DNA from: Microvirga lotononidis
GTDB lineage: Bacteria; Pseudomonadota; Alphaproteobacteria; Rhizobiales; Beijerinckiaceae
Assembly: GCF_034627025.1 (NCBI RefSeq)
Contig: NZ_CP141050.1
Location: 866,001 to 930,000, forward strand
Length of the DNA: 64,000 nt
Direction of reading: 5' to 3'
Below the pieces are notes generated by a model. That model saw only the letters and a list, made by a program, of their open reading frames with translations, had not been told where the DNA came from and made no database searches. Below, one piece after another: positions 26,454 through 34,494 of this stretch. The number at the start of each line of letters is the position of its first letter. The first letter of the stretch is position 1. The position numbers and the translations under genes are program-made.

Positions 26454-27508
26454 GAGGCCCTCAGAAAGCGTGGCGCGTTGATGGCGAGGCCGACGGGGGT
26501 GCCGTTCGGGATCCGTGTGGCCACATCGACGATCAGGATCTCATCGTCGGAAACTTGGACTTCATGAACCCAGGCCCGACCGACATAGCGGGCGCTGGCA
26601 ACATGGCCCGGAAGAACCCCGGCGACATGCGGATCGACTAGGCGAAGTCCTTCAGGGCGCACGAACAGAGTTGCGGGCCCATCGGTCTGGGCGTCGGGCA
26701 CCTCGATCCGGCCGCCCCCTTTCAGTTCGAATCGTCCCTCGCGGAGAACTCCATCGACGAGGTTTGCGGCGCCCACGAACTCGGCAACGAAGCGATTGCT
26801 CGGAGAGGCATAGATATCCTCGGGCTTTCCGAGCTGTTGAACGATCCCGCCCTGCATCACCGCAACGCGGTCGGACAGCTCCAGAGCCTCCTCCTGGTCG
26901 TGAGTCACGTAGATGGCCGTGACCCCGAGCGCCTCCTGGATGTCACGAAGTTGCCGGCGCAGGCTCACGCGCAGCTTGGCGTCGAGGTTCGACATGGGCT
27001 CGTCGAGCAGGAGCAGCGGCGGATCGATCACCAGCGCGCGGGCCAGCGCAATGCGTTGCTGCATGCCGCCACTCATCTCGCCGGGAAAGCGTGCCTCGAC
27101 ATTCCTGAGTTCGACGCGCTCAAGAGCATCCCGGACACGCCGAGCAATCTCGGCTTTCGGGACGTTGCGGATCCGCAGTCCGTAGGCCACGTTGTCGAAG
27201 ACGGTCTTATTGGGCCAGAGCGCATAGTTTTGGAATACGAACCCAATGTTCCGGTCCCAGGGCTGTGTCCGCGAGACGTCCTGGCCATTGAAGAGAATGC
27301 GCCCTTCGTCGATGCCATGGAAGCCGGCGAGCGCGCGCAGCAAGGTCGTCTTCCCGCACCCCGATGGACCGAGCAGGGTAAAGAACTCGCCCGGCTTGAT
27401 TGCCATATTGATCGATTTCAGCACCGTGTTGGAGCCATAACGCTTCGAGACCTGGTCGATGGTGACGGCGCAGCCGGACGGGGGACGTATGGTCGAAGGT
27501 TCAGACAT
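26450..27508 (-). CDS. ABC transporter ATP-binding protein, FbpC/PotA type
   Basis: A 352-residue ATPase: Walker A GPSGCGKTT, Q-loop FVFQNYALWPNKT, signature EMSGGMQQRIALARAL, Walker B LLLLDEPMSNLD, switch histidine in YVTHDQEEAL. After about residue 240 it has the TOBE-type regulatory domain found in FbpC, PotA and PhnT proteins. It overlaps the permease by eight bases and the phosphatase by four. Ferric, polyamine, phosphonate or sugar-phosphate import are all known for this subclass. Confidence 0.92.
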   Translation of the reverse strand: MSEPSTIRPPSGCAVTIDQVSKRYGSNTVLKSINMAIKPGEFFTLLGPSGCGKTTLLRALAGFHGIDEGRILFNGQDVSRTQPWDRNIGFVFQNYALWPNKTVFDNVAYGLRIRNVPKAEIARRVRDALERVELRNVEARFPGEMSGGMQQRIALARALVIDPPLLLLDEPMSNLDAKLRVSLRRQLRDIQEALGVTAIYVTHDQEEALELSDRVAVMQGGIVQQLGKPEDIYASPSNRFVAEFVGAANLVDGVLREGRFELKGGGRIEVPDAQTDGPATLFVRPEGLRLVDPHVAGVLPGHVASARYVGRAWVHEVQVSDDEILIVDVATRIPNGTPVGLAINAPRFLRAS

Positions 27509-29516
27509 CGATGCGCCTTTCAGAGCGTCCGTATCGCACGACGAGGTAAAGCGGCACGTAGATGATGAGCATAAGCAGGACGGTCTGGGCCGCCGACACG
27601 CCGAAGTCCGAGTCGCGCAGGGTATTTTCGAAGATCACGGCCGTGAGCGGCTTCCATGGCGGCCGGTACAGCACGATGGTGGATGAAAGCTCGGTCACGA
27701 TATGCAGGAAGGTCAGGGTGGCTCCCGTAACGGCACCTGCGAGCATCAAGGGGGCGGTGACCGTCAGGAAGCTCCGCAGCGGTCGGGCGCCCAAGCTCAT
27801 GGCGGCTTCTTCCAGCGCGGGATGCACCTGGTTCAGAGCCGCCTCCGCTGCCTTGACGGTGAACGGCAGGTTCCGGATGAGATAGGCGATGGCCAGGATG
27901 AGCCACGTGCCGGTCAGGACGATTGGCCCATCGTTGAAGATCAGGATCAGCCCGATGCCCAGCACGGTGCCGGGAATTACGTAAGGCAGCATGACGATGA
28001 AATTTAGAGCGGGTGCAATGATCCGATAGCGCTTGCGCACGAGCACGTAGGCAATTCCGACCCCTATGGCGAGGGCCGCTAGGGTTCCGGCGATGCCGAG
28101 CGACAGCGTCACCCATGCCGATGCCAGGTTGGAATTGAACATCGCCAGGTAATTGGCCGTGGTGAAGACGGGTTCCGGCAGTCCGACCCGCCAGCGCAGG
28201 AAGCTTGTTACCAGCACGGTCAGGTGGGGAACGAACGCAAAGAACAGCACCAACGCGGCGAACCCGATCGCAGCGATCCGTCCGCCTGGGCTGATAGGTT
28301 TCGCGCGTGGCGGCCGCGCCGACACAACGGCGAATGTCCGCCGTGCCAGATAGACCTGCTGAGCGTACAGGAAAGCGCTGGACAGGCCGACGAGGACCAT
28401 CGATCCGGTGGCGGCCAATCCCGGATTGCCGCCGCCCTCACTGAGGAAGGACGTGTAGACCAGAACGGGAAGCACATTGAGATCGAGGGCGATGATGCGC
28501 GGCGTTCCGAAATCGGCAAGCGCCGCCATGGTGGCTAGGTAAAGGCCGATCAGGATACCGGGCATCGCGAGCGGCACCTCGACGGTCCAGCGAATGTGGG
28601 ATGGTCGGGCGCCCAGGCTCGCCGCTGCCTCCACATGGCCTTCGTCGAGTCCCGTGAAGGCATCGTAGCTCAACAGGAAGATGATCGGAAAGACGAGCCA
28701 TGCGATGACCCAGATCACCCCGTGGATGCCGACGATCGAGAAGTGGACGTCGAGAGAGCGCGTGATCAGTCCGTTGCGGCCGAGCAGAAGGCGCCAGGCA
28801 TAGGCGCCCAAGAACGGAGGCGAGATCGACGCCATCGTGATGAGGAGAATGATGATCTTCCGCCCCGGCACGGCAAAGCGCGCGACCACATAGGCCAGCG
28901 AAACCCCAATGAGGCCTGCGAGAGTGGTCGAGGCGATGGCGACCACGAGACTGTTGATGGTGGCGGCCAGGGTGTCCCGGCTGGTGAAGAACGACACATA
29001 ATTGGCAAGAGTTGCCGATAGGGTCCTGTCTTCGAAGGTCAGATAGGCATTGAGCCCATGGCTCAGGCGGAGGCTCCCGTTCCCGAGGTCAGTTACCGAC
29101 AGAGGATCGGGCGCCTTGCGATTGAACAGGCCCGTAGGCACCTGTTGGGTGACGTGAAGGGTCCTGTCACCCGCCAGGATGGTGATGGAACTGTCAGAAT
29201 CGATTCTGGCCCTGATGCCGCCCCCGCTCAGCGCGGTCAGCCTGATGGTCTGAGGGCCGTCCGGCTGTAGGGTGAGCAGCGCCTCCCCGTTCGTTCCCAC
29301 CGACAGGGCTTCCGGCATTCCGCTGACCTCGAACCGGTCGGACAGCTCCTTGACGGCCTCGAGACCCGCCGTCGCCCGATGGACGACGGCGAACCTCCCG
29401 CCGGCCGTGATCAACGATGCGCTTAGGAGCCGGAATTGCGGAACGACGATCAGTCCCAGGCAAAGGGCCAGCGCGACGATTGCGAAAAGAAACCAACTGT
29501 CGCGCCAGACCTTCAT
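27501..29516 (-). CDS. Fused double permease, FbpB/AfuB type, with large periplasmic insertion
   Basis: A 671-residue membrane protein with two BPD_transp_1 domains in one chain, as in FbpB-type permeases. EAA loops appear as EAAASLGARPSHIRWTVEVP and later EEAAMSLGARPLRSFLTVTAP. After the first helix there is an extra segment of about 150 residues, rich in beta strands and without membrane helices (roughly residues 30-185), which makes it longer than ordinary FbpB permeases of about 500-560. AfuB-type permeases have a similar length. The insertion is presumably periplasmic and could help dock the binding protein. Coupled to the binding protein and ATPase by short overlaps. Confidence 0.9.
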   Translation of the reverse strand: MKVWRDSWFLFAIVALALCLGLIVVPQFRLLSASLITAGGRFAVVHRATAGLEAVKELSDRFEVSGMPEALSVGTNGEALLTLQPDGPQTIRLTALSGGGIRARIDSDSSITILAGDRTLHVTQQVPTGLFNRKAPDPLSVTDLGNGSLRLSHGLNAYLTFEDRTLSATLANYVSFFTSRDTLAATINSLVVAIASTTLAGLIGVSLAYVVARFAVPGRKIIILLITMASISPPFLGAYAWRLLLGRNGLITRSLDVHFSIVGIHGVIWVIAWLVFPIIFLLSYDAFTGLDEGHVEAAASLGARPSHIRWTVEVPLAMPGILIGLYLATMAALADFGTPRIIALDLNVLPVLVYTSFLSEGGGNPGLAATGSMVLVGLSSAFLYAQQVYLARRTFAVVSARPPRAKPISPGGRIAAIGFAALVLFFAFVPHLTVLVTSFLRWRVGLPEPVFTTANYLAMFNSNLASAWVTLSLGIAGTLAALAIGVGIAYVLVRKRYRIIAPALNFIVMLPYVIPGTVLGIGLILIFNDGPIVLTGTWLILAIAYLIRNLPFTVKAAEAALNQVHPALEEAAMSLGARPLRSFLTVTAPLMLAGAVTGATLTFLHIVTELSSTIVLYRPPWKPLTAVIFENTLRDSDFGVSAAQTVLLMLIIYVPLYLVVRYGRSERRIDV

Positions 29517-30472
29517 CGACGAATCGCCTCCTGGAAGCGCGCCGTCACGACCGGACGGGGATCCACAGGCGAGACGATGTTAAGCTTCCCGATGTCGGGG
29601 AGCTGCGTGGGCGGTACCACGTCCTGGCGGGCCGATCGACGGATCGTCGCGTCACGCACGATCTCGTGCGATTCCTTTGTCCCCAGGAAGTCGATAAAGG
29701 CCTGCGCGGCTTTCAGATGAGGGGCGCCCTTCACGATCGCCTGCGCGTCGATCTGGCCGGTCACCGCATCCGTCGTGTAAACGATTTCGATCGGGAGACC
29801 CGCGGCCTTCCACTTGGCCCCGAGATCCTCGTTGATCCACCCCACGGCGGCTTCCCCGTCGCGGACGGCGTTGAAGGCATCATCCGATCCAGGGGAGATC
29901 TTCGCTCCCTTGGCGAGCGCTGCGATGAAGTCCCAGCCGTTCGCGCCGGCAAGTGCCGACAGGATGGTGTAGCCGGTGCCGGATTTCGACGGATCCGGAA
30001 TGATGAGGCTGCCCAGGGAGGCCCATTTGGGATTGGCGAGATCCTTCTGGGTCTTTGGCATGTCTTCGGCCTGAACCCGCTTCCGGCTGACAATGACGGG
30101 CTGGAGAAGGACCGTATAGGCATGCCACTTGTGATTCGGATCTGCCGCCACCATCACGCTGTCGGCCTGGCTCTCATAGGATTGAAAAAGGGCCGCGCTC
30201 TCGTCGAAGCTCTGTGTGGGGCCTCCCCAGAGAATGTCCGCCGTGGGGTTTCCGGCCTCGGCGCGGAGGCGTTCCAGAACCTCGCCCGTTCCGCCGCGCA
30301 CTACCGTGACGTTGATGTCAGGCCGGGCCTTCTTGAAGGCGTCCAATACGGGCCCGGACGTCACCTCCCCGTGCGACGTATAGACGACAAGATCCTCCGC
30401 TCGCACCTGCCCGAATGCTGCAATGCCCACCAGCACTGTCGCGGCGACCGCAACGCTCTTCACGTTCACCAT
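29513..30472 (-). CDS. Extracellular solute-binding protein, FbpA/AfuA type
   Basis: A 319-residue periplasmic binding protein with a Sec signal peptide (MVNVKSVAVAATVLVGIAAF, cleavage near VRAED) and the FbpA-like start LVVYTSHGEV. The downstream pattern PTADILWGGPTQSFDESAALF and the GxDDAFNAVRDGEAAVGW segment are typical. I start at the ATG at 30472, preceded by AAGGAGAG; the longer frame to 30538 lacks this. It heads an operon with permease, ATPase and IMPase-family phosphatase and is divergent from a ROK regulator. The paired iron-binding tyrosines of true FbpA are not evident to me. Confidence 0.88.
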   Translation of the reverse strand: MVNVKSVAVAATVLVGIAAFGQVRAEDLVVYTSHGEVTSGPVLDAFKKARPDINVTVVRGGTGEVLERLRAEAGNPTADILWGGPTQSFDESAALFQSYESQADSVMVAADPNHKWHAYTVLLQPVIVSRKRVQAEDMPKTQKDLANPKWASLGSLIIPDPSKSGTGYTILSALAGANGWDFIAALAKGAKISPGSDDAFNAVRDGEAAVGWINEDLGAKWKAAGLPIEIVYTTDAVTGQIDAQAIVKGAPHLKAAQAFIDFLGTKESHEIVRDATIRRSARQDVVPPTQLPDIGKLNIVSPVDPRPVVTARFQEAIRR

Positions 30473-30539
30473 GGCCCTCTCCTTCACGGCCGACTTCCCT
30501 CGCTCGGCCTGTCCGACCCCGGCATGTGCCTGCCGCAAT

Positions 30540-30599
30540 CAATTTATCCATTGAATTGCTAAATTGCGGAAATCGCAAGCCCGAAAATTGGATAAGTTG
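30540..30599. promoter_or_regulatory. Dyad operator candidate for the ROK regulator
   Basis: CAATTTATCCATT (30540-30552) and ATTGGATAAGTTG (30587-30599) form an inverted repeat matching at 11 of 13 positions across a 34-base spacer, in an AT-rich island of a GC-rich region. It lies just upstream of the importer operon and in front of the divergent ROK gene, where ROK/NagC-type operators are found. Confidence 0.55.
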
Positions 30600-30714
30600 A
30601 CTAACCACCTCTGCTTTGAGGTTGCGGTCGCACGAAAGAGCGCCTACGATATCATCAATCAAATGGATTAAAGCGGCCCGCGGATCTCAAGGGGTGTTCA
30701 GGATTGGCGGATTC

Positions 30715-32001
30715 ATGACCCATGTCGGCAACAACCATGCCGTTTCCGCGAGGCGCAATCGGAGGTTGGCCTTCGAGCTCATCTGGCGGGAGGGCCCGAT
30801 CAGCCGGACGGATCTCGTTGCGCGGACGGGTCTACGGGCGCAGACGATTTCCAACATCGTGCGCGAGCTGCAGGATCGCGGTCTGATCCTCGAGAGCGGC
30901 CGCTCGGAAGGCGGAAGGGGTGCGCCGCAAACTTACCTGAAGATCAATCCGGGTGCCGGGTCGTCGGTGGGCCTCCACCTCGATCGCGACCGTCTAAGCT
31001 GTGTGGTCTACGACCTCGCAGGTCAGCCTTTGGCGTTCCGGGAAGACGTCATCGAGTGGACGGATCCGGCCGCTGCTGTCGCCACGATGGCGGCTGCTGT
31101 AAAGTTGACGGCGGAACAATGCGAGGCGGCGGATCTGTGGGGCGTCGGCGTAGCCATGCCAACCCTGCAGGATGCGGAATTCGACGAATATGTCGGCAGC
31201 CCGGGATGGCAGGCGTGGAGCGGCTTCCCAATCGCCGACCGGCTGCAGGCGCTCACAGGCCTTCCGGCCGTGGTCGAGAACGATGCGACCGCTGCTGGGC
31301 TTGGGGAGTTGATCACTGGCGCAGGCCGGGGCCTGTCGAACTTCGTCTACGTCTTCGTCGGCAACGGGCTTGGCGCAGGCATCATCGCGGACGGCCTGCC
31401 GTTTCAGGGCGCCTGGAACAACGCCGGCGAGATCGGGCTCTTGTCATGGCCGGAGAACCTTGACGAGCATCCCTCCGGCAAGACGCCGTTTTCCCTGGAC
31501 GAACTGGCCGATATGCTCGAATGCAGTGTGACCGCGCTGGCCGACCCGGCCTATCTGGCAGTCCTTTACGAGAAACGGAACGCTAGCCTGATGCGCTGGC
31601 TCGAGCTCAATGGGCGCCGCCTGCGCCTGCTGGCCTCGATCATCGAGAACCTCCTCGATCCCCAGACGATCATTGTCGGCGGGCTTCTCCCGAGCAGCGT
31701 CTGCAGCTCCCTCGTGGACCGCGCCTACCCTTTGCAGGCCTCGCCGGCCGCACGCCGGGACCGCAAGATGCCGCGCCTTCAGGTGGGCAGCCTCGACCGG
31801 AAGGCTGCCGCCGTCGGGGCCGCTATGCTGCCGTTCATCGTGAACGGCAGTCCCGAGTTCCGGCGGCTGTCGCTGGGCCGCGGCCGGGGGCAGCCCATCG
31901 ACGCCGAGAGCCTTTTCGATCATGTCACCGGAAGCGGTGGCACGAAGCCTCAGGACGAAGCGCCGTCAGGACGCCCGGCGTATGCGCCTGCGGCACCCTG
32001 A
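30715..32001 (+). CDS. ROK family transcriptional regulator (NagC/XylR type)
   Basis: A regulator of about 428 residues with an N-terminal winged helix (IWREGPISRTDLVARTGLRA and recognition region near residues 25-55) and a C-terminal ROK/hexokinase-like domain (VVENDATAAGLGEL; FVGNGLGAGIIADG; NNAGEIGLL). ROK regulators usually respond to sugars or sugar phosphates. The ROK zinc motif with several cysteines is not obvious. Start taken at the ATG at 30715 (MTHVGNNH), because the upstream extension to 30616 is not protein-like. It is divergent from the importer and precedes an oxidoreductase, so it probably controls both. Confidence 0.88.
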   Translation: MTHVGNNHAVSARRNRRLAFELIWREGPISRTDLVARTGLRAQTISNIVRELQDRGLILESGRSEGGRGAPQTYLKINPGAGSSVGLHLDRDRLSCVVYDLAGQPLAFREDVIEWTDPAAAVATMAAAVKLTAEQCEAADLWGVGVAMPTLQDAEFDEYVGSPGWQAWSGFPIADRLQALTGLPAVVENDATAAGLGELITGAGRGLSNFVYVFVGNGLGAGIIADGLPFQGAWNNAGEIGLLSWPENLDEHPSGKTPFSLDELADMLECSVTALADPAYLAVLYEKRNASLMRWLELNGRRLRLLASIIENLLDPQTIIVGGLLPSSVCSSLVDRAYPLQASPAARRDRKMPRLQVGSLDRKAAAVGAAMLPFIVNGSPEFRRLSLGRGRGQPIDAESLFDHVTGSGGTKPQDEAPSGRPAYAPAAP

Positions 32002-32063
32002 CGGCGCCCCAAGGGTGAATACGTGATGTCAGTCACTGTCAGAGATAGGAACGAGGTTTGCGC

Positions 32064-33239
32064 ATGAAACTCGGCGTCATTGGTCTCGGCTACCGCATGG
32101 CCGCCGTGCTGGAATGCCTGGTGAAGGCAGACCCGGACATCCAGGTGGTCGCCTGCGTCGATCCCTCGCCGGCGGGGGCGCCGGGTCTCAGCAGGGCCAG
32201 GATCGGGATCGGGACGATGTACGACACGCCAGACCGGATGCTGGCGGCCGAGACGCTGGACCTGCTGCTGGTGGGTTCGCCCAACCATCTGCATCTGGAG
32301 CACGTGAGGGCGGGTCTCCGCGCCGGCGTGCGTGTCTTTACCGAGAAGCCTGTCGTGATCGACGAAAACCAGACCTTTGAGCTGGCCGCGCTGCTAAGGG
32401 AGTTCGGCTCCGACAGAGTTCTCGTCGGCCTAGTGCTGCGCTATGCTTCCCTGTACAAGGACCTGCGGGCAGCCCAGCGGGCAGGCCATCTCGGCGCCAT
32501 CGCGTCTATCGAGGCGACGGAGCACATCGCACCCTATCACGGCGCCTTTTTCATGCGCGACTGGCGGCGCTACCAGCGCTTTGCCGGACCCTACATTCTG
32601 GAGAAGTGCTGCCACGATCTGGACATCTACGCGAGCGTTGTCGGGGCTCGTGCGATGACGGTGGCGAGCTTCGGCGGGCGCAAGTCGTTCATTCCCGAGA
32701 ACGCTCCTGGCCATCTTTCAAATGCCGAGCGCGAAATGTACCACCGCAAGCCCAGTGGATGGATGGCCAGCGATCACGTCTTCGACGGCGATGCCGACAT
32801 CATCGATTATCAGACGGCCCTGATCGAGTACGCGAATGGCGCCACCATGGCGTTCCACGCGAATCTCAACGTGCCGGATCAGTTCCGACGCTTCTGCATC
32901 GTCGGTTCGAATGGCATGGCCGAAGGAGACTTTATCCGAAACTATTTCCGGGTCCACGACGCGCGCAATGGCGAGAAGATCCTCGAGACCAGCTATGCCG
33001 GGCACGAGCACAACCACTACGGAGCTGATGACCAGATGGCGTTCGACCTGATTGACCATTTCAGGACCGGCACGCCCCTGCCGGTGGGAGTGCTGGACGC
33101 GCTTGAGGCCGGTCTGACGGCCATCAAGATCGACGAGGCTCGCCGCACCCGCCGTCTGGTCGACCTGACGGAGAGCTGGCAGCGCTTTGACGACGCGTTG
33201 GGAAGCGCCGCGTGCCGCGCTGAAGGCGGATCCGTCTGA
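32064..33239 (+). CDS. Gfo/Idh/MocA family NAD(P)-dependent oxidoreductase
   Basis: A 391-residue oxidoreductase. The N-terminal Rossmann fold shows GVIGLGYRMAAV; the family EKP motif appears in VFTEKPVVI near residue 96, and the catalytic histidine region is YILEKCCHDLDIY near residue 180. The family oxidises or reduces sugars, inositols and related polyols. The ATG at 32064 follows GGAACGAGG; a TTG six bases earlier is possible. It lies 62 bases after the ROK gene and two bases before a GNAT gene, forming one transcript that fits polyol or sugar metabolism. Confidence 0.88.
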   Translation: MKLGVIGLGYRMAAVLECLVKADPDIQVVACVDPSPAGAPGLSRARIGIGTMYDTPDRMLAAETLDLLLVGSPNHLHLEHVRAGLRAGVRVFTEKPVVIDENQTFELAALLREFGSDRVLVGLVLRYASLYKDLRAAQRAGHLGAIASIEATEHIAPYHGAFFMRDWRRYQRFAGPYILEKCCHDLDIYASVVGARAMTVASFGGRKSFIPENAPGHLSNAEREMYHRKPSGWMASDHVFDGDADIIDYQTALIEYANGATMAFHANLNVPDQFRRFCIVGSNGMAEGDFIRNYFRVHDARNGEKILETSYAGHEHNHYGADDQMAFDLIDHFRTGTPLPVGVLDALEAGLTAIKIDEARRTRRLVDLTESWQRFDDALGSAACRAEGGSV

Positions 33240-33240
33240 C

Positions 33241-33858
33241 ATGACCCAGGCAAGAACCGAAGCGGGCCAGTGGCGCATCAGGCCCGCCCACCGGCAGGAC
33301 GAGCCCGCCCTGTTCGACATCTGCCTCAGGACGGCCGATGCCGGGGCCGACGCGAGCTCCCTCTTCGGTGACCCGCGCTATCCGGGCCTGATCTGGGCGG
33401 TTCCCTACCTGATCCATGAGCCGTCTCACGCCTTCGTTCTGACGGATGGGACGCGAACGCTGGGCTATGTGGTCGGCACGCCCGACAGCCTTGCCTTCGA
33501 GGAGCGGCTCGAGCGCGAATGGTGGCCCGGCTTACGCGCAGGATACGCTCTGCGGCACCCGGAGCGCGCCTCGGACCAGGACATCTTGGACCGCATTCGT
33601 GAACCCGAGAGGACAAGCCCGGACAGGGCCGCCGCTTATCCGGCGCACCTGCATGTCAATCTCCTGCCGGAGGCCCAGGGCCAGGGCTGGGGACGGGCGA
33701 TGATTGAAGCCGAGATGGCTTCCCTGAAAGCGTCCGGTGCGCCGGCTGTCCACCTGGGGATCAGCTTGGCGAACGAGAAGGTGGTCCCGTTCTACGTAAA
33801 ACTGGGCTTCCGGGAGATCGCGCGTGATCAGGCCATCATTCTCGGTCGGCCGCTTTAG
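33241..33858 (+). CDS. GNAT family N-acetyltransferase
   Basis: A 205-residue GNAT acyltransferase beginning MTQARTEAGQWRIRPAHRQDE. The acetyl-CoA loop is in LPEAQGQGWGRAMIEAEM (Q-x-x-G-x-G/A pattern) near residues 145-160, followed by VHLGISLANEKVVPFYVKLGF, a common C-terminal GNAT motif. Length and sequence pattern resemble O-GlcNAcase-associated GNAT proteins. It starts one base after the oxidoreductase stop, so is coupled to it; an acetylation of an amino sugar or polyamine is conceivable. Confidence 0.85.
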   Translation: MTQARTEAGQWRIRPAHRQDEPALFDICLRTADAGADASSLFGDPRYPGLIWAVPYLIHEPSHAFVLTDGTRTLGYVVGTPDSLAFEERLEREWWPGLRAGYALRHPERASDQDILDRIREPERTSPDRAAAYPAHLHVNLLPEAQGQGWGRAMIEAEMASLKASGAPAVHLGISLANEKVVPFYVKLGFREIARDQAIILGRPL

Positions 33859-34494
33859 CGGGCCCGGGGCCGATCCGCCTACCCTCAGGCCACTTGATCG
33901 ATGCCTTGCCCTCCGTCGCGTGACGTCCGCGTTGTCCCGACTGAATCGCGCTTTCAGGTCGCCTGATTTCGCCGCGAGAAGTGGCTCTGATCGGCGTTGG
34001 TCAGTTGCAAACACCTATCCGGCGTCACCCGTCATTGGGGCGCCCCAATGGGGAATCCGCTCGAGCACGCCTCTATAGCTGGCCGGCCTCATGGGCCGCT
34101 GTCGCTTTGCCTTTAACTCTGAGATTCGTCGCGTTGGGTGACGGCAAGCGATATTCTTTGCCCTTAAAGGTGAGATGCCGATCAGGATTGTTCGCGGCTC
34201 CTTGATCTCAAGGTGCGAACTCGGTGCTGTATCCGGCACGCAATACGATCGACGGTGGCGAGCAATCGGGCCTCCTTGTGATAGGTCCGCAGCAAGGCGA
34301 CTCTGGCGAAGTGATCGATACCAGTGGTGAACAACGCCGCCTTGAGCAGCGGACGCTTCTGGACCGCAGCAATCGCGGCGAGGCAGAAGAGCCGGACTTC
34401 TGGATTATAGCTTTGCAGTCCCGCAGCAGGGGGGTGATGTCATGTCTGGATGGCGCCTGTTTGGCAATGTGCTTGTTGATGATGCTTGGGCCTA
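33859..34494. other. Gene-poor stretch after the GNAT gene
   Basis: About 640 bases without a gene I can name. It includes a perfect 18-base palindrome at 34033-34050 and, between about 34200 and 34440 on the minus strand, an 80-codon frame without a start codon that could be a remnant of an older gene. Probably degraded sequence next to the IS110 element. Confidence 0.4.
34033..34050. repeat. Perfect 18-base palindrome
   Basis: CATTGGGGCGCCCCAATG is fully self-complementary. It lies 175 bases after the GNAT stop codon with no T-tract, so a regulatory or protein-binding site is as likely as a terminator. Confidence 0.5.

Noticed and set aside
29417..30562. 381-codon frame opposite the FbpA/AfuA-type gene
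   Set aside because: Shadow of the binding-protein gene; lacks any domain and the opposite strand has a signal peptide and family motifs.
34200..34440. An open minus-strand frame of about 80 codons (contains ALFTTGIDHFARVALLRTYHKE) without a start codon
   Set aside because: It looks somewhat protein-like, but I recognise no family, it has no start, and it lies beside an IS end. It may be a gene remnant, so it is only mentioned under the gene-poor region.
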